Below, piece by piece: positions 12,550 to 15,797 of a stretch of DNA of 15,797 nt. Every line of letters starts with the position of its first letter. Position 1 is the first letter of the stretch. The notes beneath the pieces were generated by a model. It had not been told where the DNA came from. It saw only the letters and a list, made by a program, of their open reading frames with translations, and ran no database searches. A program made the translations under genes and the position numbers. This stretch comes from an uncultured Solirubrobacteraceae bacterium. GTDB taxonomy: Bacteria > Actinomycetota > Thermoleophilia > Solirubrobacterales > Solirubrobacteraceae. The stretch covers positions 1 through 15,797 of the forward strand of contig CADCVT010000368.1 in NCBI GenBank assembly GCA_902806215.1, given 5' to 3'.

Positions 12550-14824
12550 GGACCCGCAGCGGCCGGCCGGCCGCGTCGTAGGCGGTCACCTCGACGGTCA
12601 GCGCGACGCTCCGGCGACGAGCGAGCGAGCGCTTGGCGCTCCTCGTGAAGCGCAGCGTCCGCGTCGTGCGGCCCTCGCCGTCGCGGACCTGCTTCGCCGT
12701 CCCCACGACCCTCTTGCCGGTGAGCACCCGGAAGCGCAGCCGGCAGCCGCCGGCGCAGCGGACGCGGACGCGCATCCCGCGACTCAGCGCGCGGCCCTTG
12801 CGACGCCGGTCGACCGCGACCGCGAGACGGCGCACGCCTCGGCGGATCTCGGTGAACCCGGCCGGGCCGCCCGTCACGACGGCCGCGGCGTCCTCGGCGC
12901 GGCGCACGTCCGACGAGGTCAGGCCCGTGACGCCCTCGGGGCGCTTCAGCGGCCCGAACTGCTCGAGCCGCTCCGGCGCCTTGCCGCACACGGACGCGCT
13001 GGCGAGCCCGCCGCCGTCGGTCTCACGCGGCGGCGCGGGGTTCGTCGGCAGGGCGCCCGCGTCCTTCTCGTCGGTCTCGCGGACGTTGAGCTGCGGGGCG
13101 TCGGACCACGGCACGAGGAACCGCAGCGCGCTCACGTGCTTGCAGTCGTGCAGCAGCGTGATCGTGCCGTTGCTGCCGCTCGGCACCGTGTCGCGTGCCC
13201 AGTCGGTCGCGCCCGCGATCGTGAGGCGGATCCTCCCGCCGGCCGGGACGACGATGTCGTTCGGCTGGAAGCGGACGGGCACGCGCAGCGGCGTGTTCGC
13301 CGCGACCGGCTTCGGCGACTCCTGCCTGAACCAGTTCTCGGGCATCGGGTCGAGGTGCTGCAGCGACCGCGCACCGTACGTCCCGACCTCCTGGCCCGAC
13401 GTGGTGTCGGTCTGGCGCAGCACGGCGCCGTCCTTGTTGAGCACCTGGAGCTTCGCGGTCACGTGACCGTCGGTGCGATCGGTCGTGAGCCACAGGTCGG
13501 CGACCGGCTGGCCGACGAGGTGCAGCGGCGCGCTCACCTTCGGCGTCTCGAACACCGCGCGGGTGCCCCGCACGGTCTCGCGGTCGTCGGGGCCCTCGCG
13601 GAACGAGGTCGAGCCCTTCGGCGCCGTCGCGCCCAGCGCGCCCTCGGCGCCGAGGGCGATCTGACCGGCCGGGCCGCCGGCTTGCGGGAAGCCCTGCTCG
13701 GTGCGCCACTGGCCGTCGTTGCCCTGCACCTGGACTTCGGGCCAGGCGTCGGTGCCGGTGTCGAGGCCCTTGAGGTGCTGGTCGTACCAGGCGGTGACCA
13801 TCGGCAGGAAGTCCTGGCGGGCCCACTCGGGGCGGACGCCCGCGTGCTTGTCGGGGTAGTTGTGCTCCCAGATCCCGAACAGGCCGGCGCGCGGCGTCGA
13901 GGCCGGAAGTCGATCGAAGAAGCCGGCGAGCGTGATCGGCTGGACGTTCCAGTCGCTCAGGCCGTGGACCCACAGCGTCGCGGCCTTGATGTTCTGCGCG
14001 CCGGTGCGGTACTCGCGGACCTGCCAGAACGGCGTGAAGCTGCCGTTCGGGTCGGCGGAGCCCTGGAAGAGCTCGGGCTGGCAGCCGAAGCGCTCGAACG
14101 TGTTGGCGTTGACCGGCGCGGTGCCCGGGTTGATGCTCGTCAGCGCGAGGTACGTGGTGTTCGACAGCGCGGCCTGACCGGCGAACGGCACGCCGTCCAT
14201 GTTCGAGTACTCGTACTGGCCGCCGACCGTCGCGCTCGGGACGATCGCCTTGAGGTACTGCGTCTTGGCCGGGTCCCCGCGGCCCGCGACCGACACCTGC
14301 GTCTCGCCGTCGTAGGAGTGGCCGTACATGCCGACGTTGCCGTTGGTCCACGGCGCGTCCTTGCCGAGGTACTCGATGACGCGGGCGGCGTCGTCGATCT
14401 GGTTCTTGGCGGTCTGCTCGAGGCACCCGCCGGACTCGCCCGTTCCGCGCACGTGGTGCTGGGCCACCGCGTACCCGCGCGCGTTGAAGTACGCGATGAC
14501 GGGCTCGAGGTTGCGGGTCGGGTAGCGCTCCTGACCCTTCTGGACGTAGGGGGTCATGATCAGGACGGTCGGGATCCGCGCGGGCGGCTCGTTGCCGCCC
14601 TTGGCCGTGGGGAGCCAGGTCTCGACGAAGAGGTCGGCGCCGTCGGCGGCGGCGAGCGTCTTGCGCTGCTTCGCCGGGTCATCGGCCGGAGGCTTCGTGT
14701 CGAAGAGCGGCTGCGACTGCGGGCGCGGCTCGAAGGCGGCGCCGGCGTCGGGCGCCGACGCCGCGTGGGCCGCCGGCGCGAGGGCGAGGAGGATCAGGAG
14801 GAGGGAGAGTCCGAGACGGGTCAT
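12527..14824 (-). CDS. Secreted CocE/NonD-type hydrolase (S15, X-Pro dipeptidyl-peptidase-like)
   Basis: 765 residues. Residues 1-21 are a signal peptide (MTRLGLSLLLILLALAPAAH, cleavage near AHA-AS). The alpha/beta-hydrolase domain holds 'VLIMTPYVQKG', 'AVAQHHVRGTGESGG', the nucleophile S170 in 'GMYGHSYDGE' (G-x-S-Y-x-G), D291 in 'LWVHGLSDWNVQP' and H321 in 'GIWEHNYPDKH', so the triad is complete. The S15 C-terminal jelly-roll follows (about residues 420-600: 'SAPLHLVGQPVADLWLTTDR', 'LRVPVRFQPNDIVVPAGGRI'). The last 105 or so residues are an extra Arg/Lys-rich beta module with a C-x3-C pair ('RCAGGCRLRF') ending in RLRLR. The reaction could be acyl-ester or X-Pro peptide hydrolysis. ATG 14824 lacks a clear Shine-Dalgarno; GTG 14827 and 14833 are alternatives. 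It lies 14 bases after the SRPBCC gene, so they are probably one operon. Confidence 0.92.
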   Translation of the reverse strand: MTRLGLSLLLILLALAPAAHAASAPDAGAAFEPRPQSQPLFDTKPPADDPAKQRKTLAAADGADLFVETWLPTAKGGNEPPARIPTVLIMTPYVQKGQERYPTRNLEPVIAYFNARGYAVAQHHVRGTGESGGCLEQTAKNQIDDAARVIEYLGKDAPWTNGNVGMYGHSYDGETQVSVAGRGDPAKTQYLKAIVPSATVGGQYEYSNMDGVPFAGQAALSNTTYLALTSINPGTAPVNANTFERFGCQPELFQGSADPNGSFTPFWQVREYRTGAQNIKAATLWVHGLSDWNVQPITLAGFFDRLPASTPRAGLFGIWEHNYPDKHAGVRPEWARQDFLPMVTAWYDQHLKGLDTGTDAWPEVQVQGNDGQWRTEQGFPQAGGPAGQIALGAEGALGATAPKGSTSFREGPDDRETVRGTRAVFETPKVSAPLHLVGQPVADLWLTTDRTDGHVTAKLQVLNKDGAVLRQTDTTSGQEVGTYGARSLQHLDPMPENWFRQESPKPVAANTPLRVPVRFQPNDIVVPAGGRIRLTIAGATDWARDTVPSGSNGTITLLHDCKHVSALRFLVPWSDAPQLNVRETDEKDAGALPTNPAPPRETDGGGLASASVCGKAPERLEQFGPLKRPEGVTGLTSSDVRRAEDAAAVVTGGPAGFTEIRRGVRRLAVAVDRRRKGRALSRGMRVRVRCAGGCRLRFRVLTGKRVVGTAKQVRDGEGRTTRTLRFTRSAKRSLARRRSVALTVEVTAYDAAGRPLRVLKRLRLR

Positions 14825-14838
14825 CACGGACACCAACG

Positions 14839-15240
14839 TCAGCGCGCCGCAGGACTCGCGGAGACGCGCGCCAGGTTGTTGACGAGCATCTGCACGACCG
14901 GCCCGTACGTGGCGGCGAGGAATGCCTCGACCGGCCCCGGCGCGCTGAGGTCGACCGCCACGATGGCGCCGCCGCGGCTCGGGTGGACGCGATGCACGAG
15001 CGTCATCGGGCCCACCCGCCAGGTCCACGAGCGGCCCGGCTCGACCGCGAGGATCCGCGCCGGCACCGGGACGGCGCCGAGGAGCCGGGCGGCGCCGCGC
15101 GCGCCCTCCTCGACCTCGGGATCGCCGAGCCCCCACGCCCCGCGCAGGTGCGGCGCCCACCGCGACCACAGGGCCGGCCGGGCCATGAGGTCCCAGGCCC
15201 GCTCCGGCGATCCGGCCGTCTCTGCCGCGTAGGTGCGCAT
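14839..15240 (-). CDS. SRPBCC (START/Bet v1-like) family protein
   Basis: 133 residues with the SRPBCC helix-grip fold signature: N-terminal 'AAETAGSPERAWDLMARPAL' and 'WSRWAPHLRGAWGLGD', a central 'PARILAVEPGRSWTWRVGPM', 'LVHRVHPSRGGAIVAVDLSA' and a long C-terminal helix with 'QMLVNNLARVS'. Such proteins bind hydrophobic ligands or act as cyclases; the ligand is unknown. No signal peptide or transmembrane segment. It is the upstream partner of the secreted S15 hydrolase (14-base gap) and is divergent from the E2 gene across 44 bases. The weak Shine-Dalgarno (GTAGG about 9 bases before ATG 15240) is the only start signal seen. Confidence 0.82.
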   Translation of the reverse strand: MRTYAAETAGSPERAWDLMARPALWSRWAPHLRGAWGLGDPEVEEGARGAARLLGAVPVPARILAVEPGRSWTWRVGPMTLVHRVHPSRGGAIVAVDLSAPGPVEAFLAATYGPVVQMLVNNLARVSASPAAR

Positions 15241-15270
15241 GCAGGGCGGCCTACCCGGCCCCGTGTTGGC

Positions 15271-15276
15271 TACTGT
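15271..15276 (+). promoter_or_regulatory. Candidate -10 hexamer for the E2 gene (TACTGT), leaderless type
   Basis: TACTGT fits TANNNT and ends 8 bases before TTG 15285, the same spacing as at lpdA. There is no Shine-Dalgarno between (GCCAGCCC). It lies in the 44-base divergent gap with the SRPBCC gene. Confidence 0.45.
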
Positions 15277-15284
15277 GCCAGCCC

Positions 15285-15797
15285 TTGCCCGACGTCACGA
15301 TGCCCCGGCTGTCCGACTCGATGGAGGAGGGCACGATCCTGCGCTGGCTCAAGGCCGACGGGGACCAGGTGCGAACCGGCGACGAGCTCGCCGAGATCGA
15401 GACCGACAAGGCGACGATGACCTACGAGGCCGAGGCCGACGGCGTGCTGACGATCGTCGCCGGCGAGGGCACGACGCTGCAGATCGGCGAGGTCATGGCC
15501 ACGCTGGGCGATGCGGCCGACGGACCCGCGCCGGCGGCGCCCCCTGCCGAGGCCGCGCCGGAGCCGTCCTCGGACGCTGTCGCCACGCTCGCCGCGGTCC
15601 CGAAGGAGGCCGGCGAGTCCGCGGGCCCCGCCCCCGCCGATCCCGCCCCGTCTCCTCCGGTCGCCGCGGACGACGTCAAGGCGTCGCCGGTCGCGCGCCG
15701 GATGGCGCGCGAGAAGGGCATCGACCTGTCGACGATCCGGGGCACCGGTCCCGGCGGGCGGATCGTCAAGAACGACGTGTCGCCTGAGGAAGCGCCG
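15285..15797 (+). CDS. Dihydrolipoamide acyltransferase (E2) of a 2-oxoacid dehydrogenase, partial
   Basis: N-terminal 171 residues; the gene runs off the right edge. A lipoyl domain fills residues 1-80: 'MPDVTMPRLSDSMEEGTILR', then lipoylated K42 in 'EIETDKATMTYEAEADG'. An Ala/Pro-rich flexible linker follows (about 81-130), then a peripheral subunit-binding domain ('KASPVARRMAREKGIDLSTI', 'GTGPGGRIVKNDV') that docks E1 or E3. The catalytic CAT domain lies beyond the window. Whether the substrate is pyruvate, 2-oxoglutarate or branched-chain 2-oxoacids cannot be decided from this part, although 'MPRLSDSMEEG' is most like pyruvate dehydrogenase E2. TTG 15285 is chosen because PDVTMPRL is the usual E2 start; ATG 15300 is the alternative. 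E3 is encoded upstream at 10623. Confidence 0.95.
   Translation, partial: MPDVTMPRLSDSMEEGTILRWLKADGDQVRTGDELAEIETDKATMTYEAEADGVLTIVAGEGTTLQIGEVMATLGDAADGPAPAAPPAEAAPEPSSDAVATLAAVPKEAGESAGPAPADPAPSPPVAADDVKASPVARRMAREKGIDLSTIRGTGPGGRIVKNDVSPEEAP

Noticed and set aside
14825..15169. An N-terminal extension of the S15 protein upstream of 14824
   Set aside because: A clear signal peptide begins at 14824, and the extension is opposite in frame to the SRPBCC gene.
13136..15232. A 698-codon plus-strand open frame opposite the S15 hydrolase
   Set aside because: A shadow of the minus-strand gene, which has a signal peptide and complete catalytic triad in its own frame.
1..15797. CRISPR array, insertion sequence, phage or tRNA genes
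   Set aside because: No spaced direct repeats, terminal inverted repeats with transposase, integrase or cloverleaf sequence was seen; all stretches are covered by ordinary genes.

Overview
The window is very GC-rich, with heavy use of G/C-ending codons, GTG and TTG starts, and almost no space between genes. Gene content and style (a minus-strand secreted protease-like FG-GAP protein, a secreted S15 hydrolase with an Arg-rich C-terminal module ending in RLRLR, a 'GGRCLNYACIPAK' dihydrolipoyl dehydrogenase) point to a high-GC actinobacterium. My best guess is the Thermoleophilia (Solirubrobacterales), inferred from sequence style rather than a search. It reads as ordinary chromosome: I see no insertion sequence, phage gene, CRISPR array, tRNA or rRNA.

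Layout. (1) 1-4084, minus: N-terminal 1361 residues of a secreted S8-fold protein with an FG-GAP/VCBS propeller and a fibronectin-like domain; it runs off the left edge. (2) 4149-5048, minus: argF, with its start interleaved with a divergent EEP-family phosphodiesterase (5038-5715, plus), which is translationally coupled to a cupredoxin lipoprotein (5712-6053). (3) 6050-9465, minus: a compact cluster thiO-thiS-thiG-SnoaL-like protein-DHH phosphoesterase. (4) 9494-12549, plus: thiE, a small membrane protein, lpdA (E3) and a thioredoxin-fold HCCA-isomerase-like protein. (5) 12527-15240, minus: a secreted S15/CocE hydrolase preceded by an SRPBCC protein. (6) 15285 to the right edge, plus: the N-terminus of an E2 dihydrolipoamide acyltransferase.

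Two pathways dominate. ThiO (glycine oxidation to dehydroglycine), ThiS (sulfur carrier) and ThiG (thiazole synthase) make thiazole phosphate, and divergent ThiE couples it to the pyrimidine to give thiamine phosphate. E3 and E2 belong to a 2-oxoacid dehydrogenase complex whose E1 uses thiamine diphosphate, so cofactor synthesis and its consumer sit side by side. ThiF/MoeB-type adenylation, ThiC/ThiD and E1 are not in the window.

Every base is in or within about 65 bases of a gene; the longest gap is 64 bases (4085-4148). The most interesting signals are an S8-fold domain that keeps its Asp and His but has lost the oxyanion Asn and nucleophilic Ser; near-identical leaderless-type promoter geometry in front of both E3 and E2; and a SnoaL-like gene inserted after thiG that seems to start at CTG.
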